NCBI GenBank assembly: GCA_015056325.1
Contig: SVGL01000008.1
Span: forward strand, 1 to 64,000
Direction of reading: 5' to 3'
DNA: 64,000 nucleotides
DNA from: Clostridiales bacterium
GTDB taxonomy: Bacteria; Bacillota; Clostridia; Christensenellales; Aristaeellaceae
In this document: positions 1 to 8,355 of the stretch, in pieces
Layout of the letters: the number at the start of each line of letters is the position of its first letter
How positions within the stretch are numbered: the stretch's first letter is position 1
Notes under the pieces: generated by a model
What the model was told of the DNA's origin: nothing
Seen by the model: only the letters and a program-made list of their open reading frames with translations
Database searches by the model: none
Translations under genes and position numbers: made by a program

Positions 1-649
1 GGTTGTCCGCCAAAATGCCCTGGCGGGCCTGGGGCGCATGGATGAAATGCGCGTTGTGGTTGTACAGCACGGTCTTGCGGCCAGCCACGCCGGGCAATAT
101 GGACTTGCGTCCGCCGGAGAACCCCGCGAAGAAATGGGGCTCCACAAAGCCCTCGGAGACCACCAGGTCAGCCTCGGCAACGAGCTTGTTCAGCCACAGC
201 TCGCCTCCGGAGGGCAAAATGCCCATGAAGGTCAGCTGGCTGTCGTCGCTGGCGTTGTGGACGAGGAGCTTCTCATGATCAACGATGGCCTGGCCGTATT
301 TGGCGCGCATCTCCGCCTCGGTGGGGGAGCGGTGCACGCCGGTGGCAATGAGGATGGTGATATCCGCATCAGGGTTGCCGCGGCGGATCTCCTCCAGGTA
401 CAGGGGCAGCGTGATGCTGCTGGGCAGGGGACGGGTATGGTCGCTGGTGATGACCACGATCTTATCCTTGCCCCTGGCCAGTTCATGCAGGGGCGCAGAG
501 CCAATGGGGCTTGCCAGCGCCGCGCGCACCAGGGATTGCTGATCGGCGGCCTCGTGGACCTCATGGGCAGGCGTCAATACGGCTTGCAGACGCTCATCTG
601 CCACGGTCAATGTTTGCGTTCCCTTGCCATGGGGGATCTCGATCCTCAT
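1..649 (-). CDS. larA: Lactate racemase LarA-family protein (3' end outside window)
   Basis: The first 216 residues of a nickel-pincer racemase of the LarA (DUF2088) family; the rest lies beyond base 1. The visible part carries TSDHTRP (R73), ATGVHR (H106), EPHFFAGFSGGRKSILPG (H172, K182) and YNH (H198). These match R75, H108, H174, K184 and H200 of Lactiplantibacillus plantarum LarA with a constant offset of two, so cofactor tethering and nickel binding look intact. The start has GGAGAG just upstream. It is the last visible gene of a leftward sugar operon and sits behind a terminator hairpin, so it may be expressed at a reduced level. LarB, LarC and LarE, which build the cofactor, are not in the window. 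The family includes racemases and epimerases of other 2-hydroxyacids, so lactate is only the default substrate. Confidence 0.8.
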   Translation of the reverse strand, partial: MRIEIPHGKGTQTLTVADERLQAVLTPAHEVHEAADQQSLVRAALASPIGSAPLHELARGKDKIVVITSDHTRPLPSSITLPLYLEEIRRGNPDADITILIATGVHRSPTEAEMRAKYGQAIVDHEKLLVHNASDDSQLTFMGILPSGGELWLNKLVAEADLVVSEGFVEPHFFAGFSGGRKSILPGVAGRKTVLYNHNAHFIHAPQARQGILADN

Positions 650-692
650 ATGTTTCTCTCCTCGGACAGCGTGTTGGTTGCATCACTGATGC

Positions 693-754
693 AAAAATCG
701 GCCGGCTCGGACCACACGGTTACAGGTCTTCCCTACCGTATGACCGAACCGGCC
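693..754 (-). terminator. Rho-independent terminator between nagB and larA homologue
   Basis: Read leftward, an almost fully paired stem of about 19 bp (G-U pairs included) runs from 754 to 700 and is followed by five U at 697-693. It follows nagB and precedes the larA-like gene, so it probably ends most transcripts and lets some through. Confidence 0.8.
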
Positions 755-824
755 TCTTGTGATTAAGTTAGGTCATCTCTTGAGATTCGCAGCATTGCAG
801 CCTCAAGAAATGGGTCGAAGACCC

Positions 825-1589
825 TTAGCGGTAGTCCTCAACAGTGGTCTCGCCCACCAGGGTGACGATCTCGTCAGCCTCGGCGTAGGAGTTGGCGTCC
901 ACGAACAGCTGGAAGTTCTTGTGGGTCTTCAGCATGGTGCCGGGCACCAGGTTGGTCAGCTCGTGGTTCAGGGTGTTGGCCACAGCCCAGGACTTCTCAG
1001 CGTGGGGCACGGCGGAGATGATGTGCTCGCACTGCATGATCTGGTACACGGACATGGAGACGGCCTGCTTCGGCACATCGTCGATGGTGGCGAACCAGCC
1101 CTCGCCGACCTGCTGGTTGCGGCAAGCGGTGTCCAGGTTGACGACCAGGTAGGCAACCTTGGTGTCGAAATCAGCGGGCGGATCGTTGAAGGCGATGTGC
1201 GCATTGCGGCCAATGCCGATCAGGCCCACATCGATGGGAGCCTTGCGGATCTCCTCGGTCAGGGCGGCGATGCCCTCGGCGGTGCCGTCCACGAAGTAGG
1301 CCTTGCCCACGTTGGTCTTGGCGACGAAGCGCTCCTTCAGGTACTTGCGGAAGGAAGCGACATGGGTCTCGGGCAGATCCACGTACTCGTCCAGGTGGAA
1401 CATCTCAACCTTGGACCAGTCGATGTCGGCCTTCACCAGGTGCTCCAGGGTCTCGAACTGGGAGGCGCCGGTGGACAGGATGATGCGGGCGCGGCCATTC
1501 TTCTCGATGGCTTCCTTGATGATCTTGGCAGAGGCCTCGGCAGCCCGCATGCCCAGCTCGTCGGCAGTCTTGGAAATGACAATACGCAT
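825..1589 (-). CDS. nagB: Glucosamine-6-phosphate deaminase family protein
   Basis: A 254-residue protein of the NagB/6-phosphogluconolactonase fold, near the usual family length. In the known family it turns glucosamine-6-P into fructose-6-P and ammonia in the cytoplasm. The FHLDEYVDLP motif (D67) matches the MDEYVG base motif of E. coli NagB. The second motif reads GIGRNAHIAFNDPP, with N129, H131 and D136 where E. coli has D141, H143 and E148, so two of three proton-relay positions are changed conservatively. An AAAGGAG site precedes the ATG. It belongs to the leftward transporter operon, while nagA lies in the divergent rightward operon, which supports a role in amino-sugar catabolism. A deaminase or isomerase acting on a related sugar phosphate is possible. 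Confidence 0.85.
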   Translation of the reverse strand: MRIVISKTADELGMRAAEASAKIIKEAIEKNGRARIILSTGASQFETLEHLVKADIDWSKVEMFHLDEYVDLPETHVASFRKYLKERFVAKTNVGKAYFVDGTAEGIAALTEEIRKAPIDVGLIGIGRNAHIAFNDPPADFDTKVAYLVVNLDTACRNQQVGEGWFATIDDVPKQAVSMSVYQIMQCEHIISAVPHAEKSWAVANTLNHELTNLVPGTMLKTHKNFQLFVDANSYAEADEIVTLVGETTVEDYR

Positions 1590-1623
1590 GGTTCTTTTTC
1601 TCCTTTGTTCTCTATGTTATTGA

Positions 1624-2862
1624 TTACTTCTTGTTGATCTCGGGATAGAACTCGCCCAGGAACTCGCCCACATACACGGCGCGGTCCTCAGCCATGGACT
1701 TGTTGGCCGCGATGCCGATGCCGATAGACATGGAGCCGGCGCGGGTATCGGCCATCTGGTGGAGGGGATCCTCGGTGTAGCCGCGGAAGAGGTTGTCGCG
1801 CAGGGCCGGGTCGGAGCCGCCGTGGCCGCCGGGACGCTGCTTGACGCGGGTGCGGTCGAAGTTGATGCACTCGCCGTCGCGGTTGTAGAACTTCAGGGTC
1901 TCCTTGCCAAAGGCAGTGTCGCCCTCCAGGCGGCCCTTGGTGCCGTTGATGACCAGCTTCATGCACTCGTAGGGAGAGTGCGCGGTCAGAGAGTAGGACA
2001 TCACAGCGCCCTTGGAGTACTTGACGTTGACGGACACAGAGTCCTCGATGTCGATCACGTCAGCGAACAGGCAGCGGTCACGGACGTAGCCGTCCACATG
2101 CTCGTGATCCTTGTACATCTTGGCCAGCATGCCCTGCTCTTCCTTGTCGATGTCGATAAAGAATTCACAGGTGTGCTTCTGGGCGCAGTCGCGGCACTTG
2201 TCGCCGTGGGGACGGCGGTCGTCGCCATAGAAGCGGCGGGTACCGAAGGCGTTGACCTTCACCGGCTCGTCATCGATGATCCAGTTCACCAGGTCAAAGT
2301 GATGGGTGGACTTGTGGATCAGGAGGGAGCCGGAGTTCTCGCGGATGGAATGCCAGCGGCGGAAGTAATCCGCGCCGTGGGAGGTATCCAGCAGCCACTC
2401 CAGGTGCACGGAGAGCACGTCGCCCACGATGCCGGAGGAAACCAGCTCCTTGATGCGGACATAGAAGGGCATGAAGCGGCAGTTGAAGGTCACGGTGACC
2501 TTGTGGCCGGTGCGCTTCTCGGTTTCGATGATGCGGGCAGCCATCTCGGCGGTGGTGGTCAGGGGCTTCTCGGAGATGACGTCGCAGCCAAATTCGAGGG
2601 CCTTGATAATGTACTTCTCGTGGGCGTAGTCACGGGTGGTGACGATGGCCACGTCAGGCTTCTGCTCAGCCAGCATCTGATCAAAATCGGTGTAGACGGG
2701 CAGGCCAGGCTTGCCGATGTACTCAGTGACGTACTTGGCGCGGGACGTATTGGGGTCGCACACCGCCAGCAGCTCGGCGCAGTCGCTGTATTCCTTCACC
2801 ATGGGCTCCAGATAAGCCATAGTTCCGCGCCAGCCGGTGCCAACCAGAACATACTTCTTCAT
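1624..2862 (-). CDS. Gfo/Idh/MocA-family NAD(P)-dependent oxidoreductase
   Basis: A 412-residue oxidoreductase with an N-terminal Rossmann fold (VLVGTGWRG, then AVCDPN), the EKPLTTT motif that carries the family lysine, and a C-terminal beta-sheet domain. Between them is a cysteine insertion, CRDCAQKHTC, seen in a subset of the family and possibly metal binding. HHFDLVNW supplies the usual catalytic-region histidines. Two in-frame ATGs lie six bases apart; the one at 2862 is about nine bases from AGGAGG, while the one at 2868 is only three away, so the former was chosen. It is embedded between a serine hydrolase and nagB, so it likely oxidises or reduces a sugar or sugar acid released from the imported glycan. 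The substrate cannot be told from sequence. Confidence 0.9.
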   Translation of the reverse strand: MKKYVLVGTGWRGTMAYLEPMVKEYSDCAELLAVCDPNTSRAKYVTEYIGKPGLPVYTDFDQMLAEQKPDVAIVTTRDYAHEKYIIKALEFGCDVISEKPLTTTAEMAARIIETEKRTGHKVTVTFNCRFMPFYVRIKELVSSGIVGDVLSVHLEWLLDTSHGADYFRRWHSIRENSGSLLIHKSTHHFDLVNWIIDDEPVKVNAFGTRRFYGDDRRPHGDKCRDCAQKHTCEFFIDIDKEEQGMLAKMYKDHEHVDGYVRDRCLFADVIDIEDSVSVNVKYSKGAVMSYSLTAHSPYECMKLVINGTKGRLEGDTAFGKETLKFYNRDGECINFDRTRVKQRPGGHGGSDPALRDNLFRGYTEDPLHQMADTRAGSMSIGIGIAANKSMAEDRAVYVGEFLGEFYPEINKK

Positions 2863-2877
2863 TGTCATGGTCCTCCT

Positions 2878-4350
2878 TTATTCCTTCACCGCATGGCCAG
2901 CCAGGTAGCCGCGCCAGTCGTTGAAGAAGTTCTCCGCCCAGCGGGTGGCGAAGATGGTCATGGTATCTTCCACAAAGGTGAACTGAATCTTGATGCAGCC
3001 CAGGTAATCGTCCACGGCGAAGACATTGCCCACCAGGGTGTTCTCCATGTCCCAGGCAGCCTGGGAGACACAGCGGTAGTTGGTGTCCAGGATGTCGATG
3101 CGCTTGCCGGCGGCCTTCTCCGGGAAGAGGAATTCGGGGCCGTATTCGCCGATGTACAGGGGGAAGGAATCCACCTGGCCGTGCTTCTCGTAGGTGAGCT
3201 GAACGGCATTGCCGGCAAAGTCCAGCTTCATCCACTTGAAGCCCCAGCGGTTGTCGTCAAAGACGTACTTGACGCCGTTTGCCTTCTCCACCCAGGAGGA
3301 GGTCAGCGCGCCCTCGATCTTGGGCAGCTTGAGGACGGAAGCTTCCGCCAGCTTCTGCTGCGCTTCGGGATCCTCGGGCAAGGCATCGGGCTGGCAGCCG
3401 TGCAGGATGTTCTTCAGGAAGGACTCACGGATGAAGTCCTCGGCGTTGTTCAGGCCCTGGGCGTCAGCGGTGGTGATGACGACCAGATCCTGCTCGGGGT
3501 ACATCAGCGCATACTGGCTGCCCATGCCGCTGCAGGAGAAGCCGCCCTCGGGCTGCATCCAGAACTGATAGCCATAGCCGCTGGTACGGATGCCGGAGTG
3601 GGCGACGTAGTTGCCGATCTGCTTGGTGGTGGCCTGCATCATGTACTCGCGGTCCACGAGCTGCTTGCCGTTCCACTCGCCGCGGTTCAGGCAGAAGAGG
3701 CCGAAGCGGGCCAGATCACGGGGGGTGCACAGGATGCCGCTGCCGGTCCAGGAGCGCTCATCGGGGGACTTGACGCACCAGACATCCTTGGAGATGCCCA
3801 GCTCGTCCAGCAAGGGGCGCATGTAGTCCAGCAGCTTCATGCCGGTCATCTTCTCCACAATGCCGCACAGTACGACGGTGGCGTTGGTGTCATAGTGGAA
3901 GACGGTGCCGGGCATCTGCTTGTAAGTATCGTTATCGAAGAAACACTTGACCCAGTCGGGCGTGTCCCAATCGTAGCAGCCGGTTTCATTGAAGACGGCC
4001 ATCATCAGCAAATCACGGACGGTCGCCTTGAGGATGTAGGGGGAGGGATTCTCAGGGATGTATTCGGGGAAGAAATCAGCAACCTTGTCATTCACAGACA
4101 GGCGGCCTTCGGTCACCAGCATGCCGATCGCCACGGAGGTGAAGGACTTGCTGATGGAGTACATACGATGCTTGCGATCAGCATCAAAGGGGGCACAGTA
4201 GCCCTCCGCCGCCACCTTGCCGTGGCGCAGCACCAGATAGCTGTGAAGCGGAATCCTGTAGGTCTTCATGTCCTCCAGGAAGTTGATGATGGCCTGGGAC
4301 GGAATACCCAGGGATTCAGGGCTTGCGTAAGTCAGATTATTCTCAGGCAT
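2878..4350 (-). CDS. Serine hydrolase of the beta-lactamase/esterase (PBP-like) fold
   Basis: A 490-residue protein with no signal peptide. The class C beta-lactamase-like catalytic motifs are present: SISK at 65-68 (nucleophile S65, K68) and YDTN at 153-156 in place of YxN. A GMGSQYALMYPEQDLVVITT segment corresponds to the third motif strand. About 130 extra C-terminal residues form a probable beta domain found in larger members. GGAGG lies at good distance from the ATG. Because it lacks an export signal and stands among sugar-catabolic genes, an esterase or amidase removing acyl groups from imported glycans is more likely than a cell-wall or antibiotic role. Fold assignment is firm; substrate is unknown. 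Confidence 0.88.
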   Translation of the reverse strand: MPENNLTYASPESLGIPSQAIINFLEDMKTYRIPLHSYLVLRHGKVAAEGYCAPFDADRKHRMYSISKSFTSVAIGMLVTEGRLSVNDKVADFFPEYIPENPSPYILKATVRDLLMMAVFNETGCYDWDTPDWVKCFFDNDTYKQMPGTVFHYDTNATVVLCGIVEKMTGMKLLDYMRPLLDELGISKDVWCVKSPDERSWTGSGILCTPRDLARFGLFCLNRGEWNGKQLVDREYMMQATTKQIGNYVAHSGIRTSGYGYQFWMQPEGGFSCSGMGSQYALMYPEQDLVVITTADAQGLNNAEDFIRESFLKNILHGCQPDALPEDPEAQQKLAEASVLKLPKIEGALTSSWVEKANGVKYVFDDNRWGFKWMKLDFAGNAVQLTYEKHGQVDSFPLYIGEYGPEFLFPEKAAGKRIDILDTNYRCVSQAAWDMENTLVGNVFAVDDYLGCIKIQFTFVEDTMTIFATRWAENFFNDWRGYLAGHAVKE

Positions 4351-4401
4351 GGTAATGTGCCTCCAAAGTGTTGTTGGTCTTTCTTTTCAGGGGCTTGGGC
4401 A

Positions 4402-4450
4402 GAGAAAACGGGGGGCAGTCCGACGCAAGGATGCAATCGAACTGCCCCCC
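4402..4450 (-). terminator. Attenuating terminator downstream of the solute-binding protein gene
   Basis: GGGGGGCAGT at 4410-4419 pairs perfectly with ACTGCCCCCC at 4441-4450 (10 bp, 21-base loop). In the leftward direction the stem is followed by GTTTTCTCT. Its place just after the binding-protein gene fits the common arrangement that makes the binding protein more abundant than the downstream products. Confidence 0.8.
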
Positions 4451-4507
4451 TGTGGGTCACTTGAGGTTAACGTTCACGTATGGAATTGTCTGAAACTTTC
4501 CGGTTAA

Positions 4508-6016
4508 TTACTTGCCCAGGAAAGCATCCAGCTGACGCTGGCACTCGGCGACGACCTTGGCAATGCCGGCCTCGTCCAGAGCGGCAGAGAAGGCGGCCAG
4601 AGCGGCATCAACCTGCTCCATGGTCTCGTGCTTACCGAACTTCAGGTTGGTGTTGAACTCGTCGATCTTGGCGGAGCAAGCAGCGACCTCGTTCTGCACG
4701 GGAGAGGGATCGAAGATGAAGCCCATGTTGCCAGCCTTGGCCTTGGCGTTAGCGACAGCCAGCTTGTCCATGAACTGAGCGGTACCCTTGGAGGCGGGAA
4801 CCTTGGAGTACACGATCGCGCCGAACTGAGCGCCGTACCAGTAGAAGTTGTTGTCGTTGTTGGCGTTCAGGGTGCCGTCGGTGTTCAGGGTGCCGTCCTC
4901 ATTCAGAGTCCAGTGGGTGCCTTCCAGGCCGAAGCGGATGGCGGTGGCCACGAAGGGATCGGTGTTGATCAGTTCCAGAGCCTGCATGGCCTTCTCGGGG
5001 TACTTGCAGGACACGGTGATGGCGTTGGCAGCCTGGTGCAGGTAGGAGGTCATGGCCACGTTGTCCTGGAAGGGCACGAAGGCGGTGGTCCAGCGCTTCT
5101 GCACGGGGTCGTCAGCGTTGATGCCAGCCTCAACCCAACCGGAGCCGATGTCGTTCAGCACGTAGTAGGGCTTGAAGAACTGGTCAGAGTCGTAGTACCA
5201 CACGTCGCCGTTGTACAGGATGCCGTCCAGACGCATCTGCATCAGGGTGCGGCACATTTCAGCGTACTCAGCGGTCTGGTAGATGGAGAAGACTTCGGAG
5301 CCGTCAGCAGCAGCAGCGGCGATGCCGGCGATGCCGTTCACGTTGGTGCCCAGCAGAGAGTTGATCTTCTCGAACTGGATGTACTTCTCGAAGTCGGGGT
5401 AGCAACGGGTCACAGGCACACCCTGCTCAGACAGCCAAGCGTACTCGGGGTTGGCGTCACGGGCAGCCTTAGCCTCGTACAGGTAAGCAACCATGTCCTT
5501 GTAGCCGTTGATCTCGGTGGGGACAGTCAGGCCCAGAGCATCGTTCATGGTCTGGTTGAAGCGGGCAGAGTACATCTGCACGGAGTCCTTCACAGAGGGG
5601 ATGGCGTACACCTTGCCGTCAATGCGCATGGCGTTGAAGAAGTCTTCGCCAACCAGCTCAGCGGTCTTGGGGGCGTACTGCAGCAGATCGTCCATAGCGA
5701 CGAAGGCACCCTTCTTGGCCCACTCAACGTAGGGCAGCTGGCCATTGACATTCACGATGTCGATGCCCTGGGTGCCGTTCATCATCATGGGGTTCATCTT
5801 GGCGGTGTACTCGTCAGCGTTGATGTAGTGGAAGTTGATCTTGACGCCAATTTCCTTGGCCATGTACTCGTTGATGGCATCCCAAACCATCTGGTTGCCG
5901 GGAGCGGGGCCTTCCAGGACGTACCACTCCAGGGTAACGACCTCGTCAGCAGAGGCGAAGGAGCACATGCCGAGCAGCATGGCCAGCGCCATCACCAGGG
6001 AAAGAATCTTACGCAT
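4508..6016 (-). CDS. Extracellular sugar-binding protein of an LplA-like ABC importer
   Basis: A 502-residue solute-binding protein of the CUT1 type. It begins with a clear signal peptide (MRKILSLVMALAMLLG, predicted cleavage near ASA-DE) and has typical binding-protein segments such as INYHFYINADEYTA-like text near residue 65 and a C-terminal helical region. There is no lipobox cysteine at the cleavage point; the cysteine of GMCSF lies upstream of it. A short repeat (DGTLN twice, encoded by an 18-bp direct repeat at 4865-4897) sits in a likely surface loop. It is followed leftward by a terminator and preceded by the two permeases at 6110 and 7151, so the three form one importer. The ligand is unknown; the divergent GH4 gene recalls the B. 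subtilis lplABCD arrangement. Confidence 0.9.
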   Translation of the reverse strand: MRKILSLVMALAMLLGMCSFASADEVVTLEWYVLEGPAPGNQMVWDAINEYMAKEIGVKINFHYINADEYTAKMNPMMMNGTQGIDIVNVNGQLPYVEWAKKGAFVAMDDLLQYAPKTAELVGEDFFNAMRIDGKVYAIPSVKDSVQMYSARFNQTMNDALGLTVPTEINGYKDMVAYLYEAKAARDANPEYAWLSEQGVPVTRCYPDFEKYIQFEKINSLLGTNVNGIAGIAAAAADGSEVFSIYQTAEYAEMCRTLMQMRLDGILYNGDVWYYDSDQFFKPYYVLNDIGSGWVEAGINADDPVQKRWTTAFVPFQDNVAMTSYLHQAANAITVSCKYPEKAMQALELINTDPFVATAIRFGLEGTHWTLNEDGTLNTDGTLNANNDNNFYWYGAQFGAIVYSKVPASKGTAQFMDKLAVANAKAKAGNMGFIFDPSPVQNEVAACSAKIDEFNTNLKFGKHETMEQVDAALAAFSAALDEAGIAKVVAECQRQLDAFLGK

Positions 6017-6109
6017 TGGTAGTTTCCTCCTTGTAATTTGTGTTATTTCTTCAAGCCGCCCGACCCACAGGGCAGCTTTGAAAACGAAGTAGTAAGGTTT
6101 CCAGCAAGC

Positions 6110-7132
6110 TTAGCCCTTCACGGAGCCAATGGTCAGGCCCTGGATGAAGAAACGCTGGAAGAAGGGGTAAGCGAAGATGATGGGCAGGGTGGAGAGCACC
6201 AGAATAGCCATTCGAGTCTGCTCGGTCGGCATCTGCATGATCATCATCTGGCCTTCCATCGTGGACGCGTAGTCGGAGTTGTTCTTGATGAAGTCCAGCT
6301 TCTGCTGGATACGGGTCAGCATGGTCTGCACGGGCACCAGCTTGGGATTCTCGATGTAGAGCATGCCGGTGAACCATTCGTTCCACTTGCCGACCATGAC
6401 GAACAGGGCGATGGTCGCCAGGCCCGCCTTGGACAGGGGCAGCACGATGGAGCGGAACACACGGAATTCGTTGGCGCCGTCAATGGCAGCGGCATCGAAC
6501 ATCTCCACCGGGATGGTGGACTGGATGAAGGTACGCAGCACGATGACGTTGAAGGTATTCACCAAGCCGGGCAGCACCAGAATCCAGAAGGAGTCGTACA
6601 GGCCCAGGTAGTTGACGTTGATGATGTAGGAGGGCACCATGCCGCCGGAGAACAGCATGGGGATCAGCAGATAGATGGAGTAGAACTTCTTGCCGGAGAA
6701 GCGCTGCTGCGCCAGCACGAAGGCGAAGGCAGCCATGGTCAGCACGGACAGCGCAGTATGCACCGCGGTGGTGATGATGGTGACCTTGTAGCAGTCAATC
6801 AGCTGGGAGCCGGTCTTGAACAGGCCCTCGTAGGCGGAGAAGGTGATGCTGGAACTGACGCCCTTCCACCAGGCAGCGAACTCGCTGGCGCCGGCATTAA
6901 GCGCGGCAGCTTCGGCGGTTTTGCTAAAGGGGATCCACGCAAAGCCGTTAAAGGCCAGGGATTCGGAGGAGGAGACGGAGATGGACACCACCAGCAGCAC
7001 CGGCACCACCGTGCAAATCGCCATGACGATGAAGAACAGGCTCAGGAGGACGTTGGTCAACGGCTTGACACGATTGATTTTGGCAAAGGAGTTATCGTCC
7101 ACTTGCTTGGGATTTTTCTTGAAAATAGCCAT
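6110..7132 (-). CDS. Sugar ABC transporter permease, LplC/MalG type
   Basis: A 340-residue inner membrane permease with six predicted transmembrane segments and a periplasmic-type insert after the first one. The EAA loop that contacts the ATPase is visible as MFDAAAIDGANEFRVFRSIV. It overlaps no neighbour but follows the 7151 permease by 18 bases, so it is translated from the same message. Together with the 7151 permease and the 4508 binding protein it forms a CUT1 importer. No ATP-binding subunit is present in the window; in many Bacillota a shared MsmX/UgpC-type ATPase encoded elsewhere powers such systems. Confidence 0.92.
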   Translation of the reverse strand: MAIFKKNPKQVDDNSFAKINRVKPLTNVLLSLFFIVMAICTVVPVLLVVSISVSSSESLAFNGFAWIPFSKTAEAAALNAGASEFAAWWKGVSSSITFSAYEGLFKTGSQLIDCYKVTIITTAVHTALSVLTMAAFAFVLAQQRFSGKKFYSIYLLIPMLFSGGMVPSYIINVNYLGLYDSFWILVLPGLVNTFNVIVLRTFIQSTIPVEMFDAAAIDGANEFRVFRSIVLPLSKAGLATIALFVMVGKWNEWFTGMLYIENPKLVPVQTMLTRIQQKLDFIKNNSDYASTMEGQMMIMQMPTEQTRMAILVLSTLPIIFAYPFFQRFFIQGLTIGSVKG

Positions 7133-7150
7133 TTTTACGCTCCTCCTTCC

Positions 7151-8113
7151 TTAGAACATCGCGGACTCGTCGTCGATCTTGGTCACGACCCAGTTAGCCA
7201 GGATGACCAGCAGGAGGCCGACAAAGGACTGATACAGACCGGCTGCGGAGGACATGCCGGTATCGCCCAGCAGCTTCAGGGCGCGGTAGATGTAGGTGTC
7301 GATAACGTCAGTCACCTCATAGAGGGCGCCGTTATTCTGGGTGACGTTGTAGAACAGACCGAAGTCGCCCTTGAGCAGGGAGCCCACGGACATGATCAGC
7401 ATGATGGTGATGATCTTGCGCAGGTGGGGCAGGGTCACGTACCGGGCCTGCTGGAACTTGCTGGCGCCGTCCAGCACCGCAGCCTCGTAGTACTCCTGGG
7501 AGATGCCGGAGATGGAGGCCACATACACGATGGAGCCGTAGCCGACGCCGCGCCAGGCGTTGATGAACACCAGCAGGAAGGGCCAGGCCGGTTTGTACAT
7601 GTACCAGTCGCGCATCTTGCCGCCAAAGGCCTTAACGATCTGGTTCAGGATGCCGCTGTTGCCGCTCTTGAGGAAGGCGTAGGCAATGATGGCCACAACC
7701 GCCATGGACAGGAAGTTGGGCAGGATGATCATCGTCTGCAGCGTTTTGGCCAGACGCTTGATGTACAGCTCATTGAAAAGCATGGCCAGAAGGACGGACA
7801 GCGAGGTATTCACCAGAAGGAACACAATATTGTACAGGACGGTGTTGCGGGTGATGCGCCAGGCGTCACTGGTCTGGAACAGGAACTCGAAGTTCTTGAA
7901 GCCGATCCATTCACTGCCGAAGAAGCCGCCCTGAATGCTGTACTTCTGGAACGCCAGCACCACGCCGAACATGGGCGCATACGAGAAAGCCAGCAGAGAC
8001 AGGAACGCCGGCAGAGCTAGCACATGCAGCCGCCAATGCTTCTGGAAGTGCAGCGCGATTTTCTGGAACACCGTCCGCTTCGGACCGTTCAGCACGAGAG
8101 TCTTCGTGGACAA
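7151..8113 (-). CDS. Sugar ABC transporter permease, LplB type
   Basis: A 320-residue polytopic permease with about six membrane spans and the EAA motif YYEAAVLDGASKFQQARYVT. It resembles LplB/YteP-like permeases, which pair with LplC-like partners, here the next gene at 6110. It is the first gene of the leftward operon: a TTGCAA/TATAGT promoter at 8189-8217 and a GGAGG site near 8122-8127 precede its ATG. An operator-like half-palindrome lies in its leader at 8142-8151. The import substrate is probably an oligosaccharide handled by the GH4, NagA and NagB enzymes of this region. Confidence 0.92.
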   Translation of the reverse strand: MSTKTLVLNGPKRTVFQKIALHFQKHWRLHVLALPAFLSLLAFSYAPMFGVVLAFQKYSIQGGFFGSEWIGFKNFEFLFQTSDAWRITRNTVLYNIVFLLVNTSLSVLLAMLFNELYIKRLAKTLQTMIILPNFLSMAVVAIIAYAFLKSGNSGILNQIVKAFGGKMRDWYMYKPAWPFLLVFINAWRGVGYGSIVYVASISGISQEYYEAAVLDGASKFQQARYVTLPHLRKIITIMLIMSVGSLLKGDFGLFYNVTQNNGALYEVTDVIDTYIYRALKLLGDTGMSSAAGLYQSFVGLLLVILANWVVTKIDDESAMF

Positions 8114-8141
8114 AATGAGTCGCCTCCTTAGTGTGATTGAT

Positions 8142-8151
8142 AGTGCTTACA
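8142..8151 (-). promoter_or_regulatory. Operator-like site in the leader of the leftward operon
   Basis: Read leftward the site is TGTAAGCACT followed by ATC, one arm and part of the other arm of TGTAAGCACTTACA. Near-identical sites follow the promoters at 8281 and 51567. The layout is that of a LacI/GalR-type or CcpA-type operator; the regulator is not identified here. Confidence 0.5.
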
Positions 8152-8188
8152 TTTCGCACTGGAAATTGTTTTTCAATTGTTCTTCTGT

Positions 8189-8217
8189 ACTATATCACAG
8201 TTTATTTTTTTTTGCAA
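8189..8217 (-). promoter_or_regulatory. Promoter of the leftward transporter operon
   Basis: On the minus strand TTGCAA (8217-8212) and TATAGT (8194-8189) are separated by exactly 17 bases in an A-rich context. This gives a start of transcription near 8182, about 70 bases before the first permease ATG. Confidence 0.75.
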
Positions 8218-8280
8218 CCCAATTCTTGAACATTTTTCACAAAATACAAAAGTTTTCTCCAACATTTTTCCCGGAACACG

Positions 8281-8309
8281 TTGTAATTTCGCGTGAATGT
8301 ATGTATAAT
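8281..8309 (+). promoter_or_regulatory. Promoter of the rightward catabolic operon
   Basis: TTGTAA (8281-8286) and a perfect TATAAT (8304-8309) with a 17-base spacer. It diverges from the leftward promoter; the two -35 boxes are about 64 bases apart. Confidence 0.8.
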
Positions 8310-8326
8310 GTAGGCATGAAAACCTA

Positions 8327-8337
8327 AAGCACTTACA
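8327..8337 (+). promoter_or_regulatory. Operator-like site just downstream of the rightward promoter
   Basis: AAGCACTTACA about 11 bases after the predicted transcription start. It shares the TAAGCACTTA core with the site at 51555-51566 and the arm at 8142-8151. Binding here would block early elongation or initiation. Confidence 0.5.
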
Positions 8338-8355
8338 AGGGAGATGTTTTCCGGT

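Noticed and set aside
38-766. A 242-codon plus-strand open frame at the left edge
   Set aside because: Antisense to the LarA homologue, whose catalytic residues are all conserved, and it runs through the terminator hairpin.
1759-4464. A 901-codon plus-strand open frame over the Gfo/Idh/MocA and serine hydrolase genes
   Set aside because: Antisense shadow with low-complexity Val, Gly, His and Leu-rich text; both minus-strand genes show catalytic motifs.
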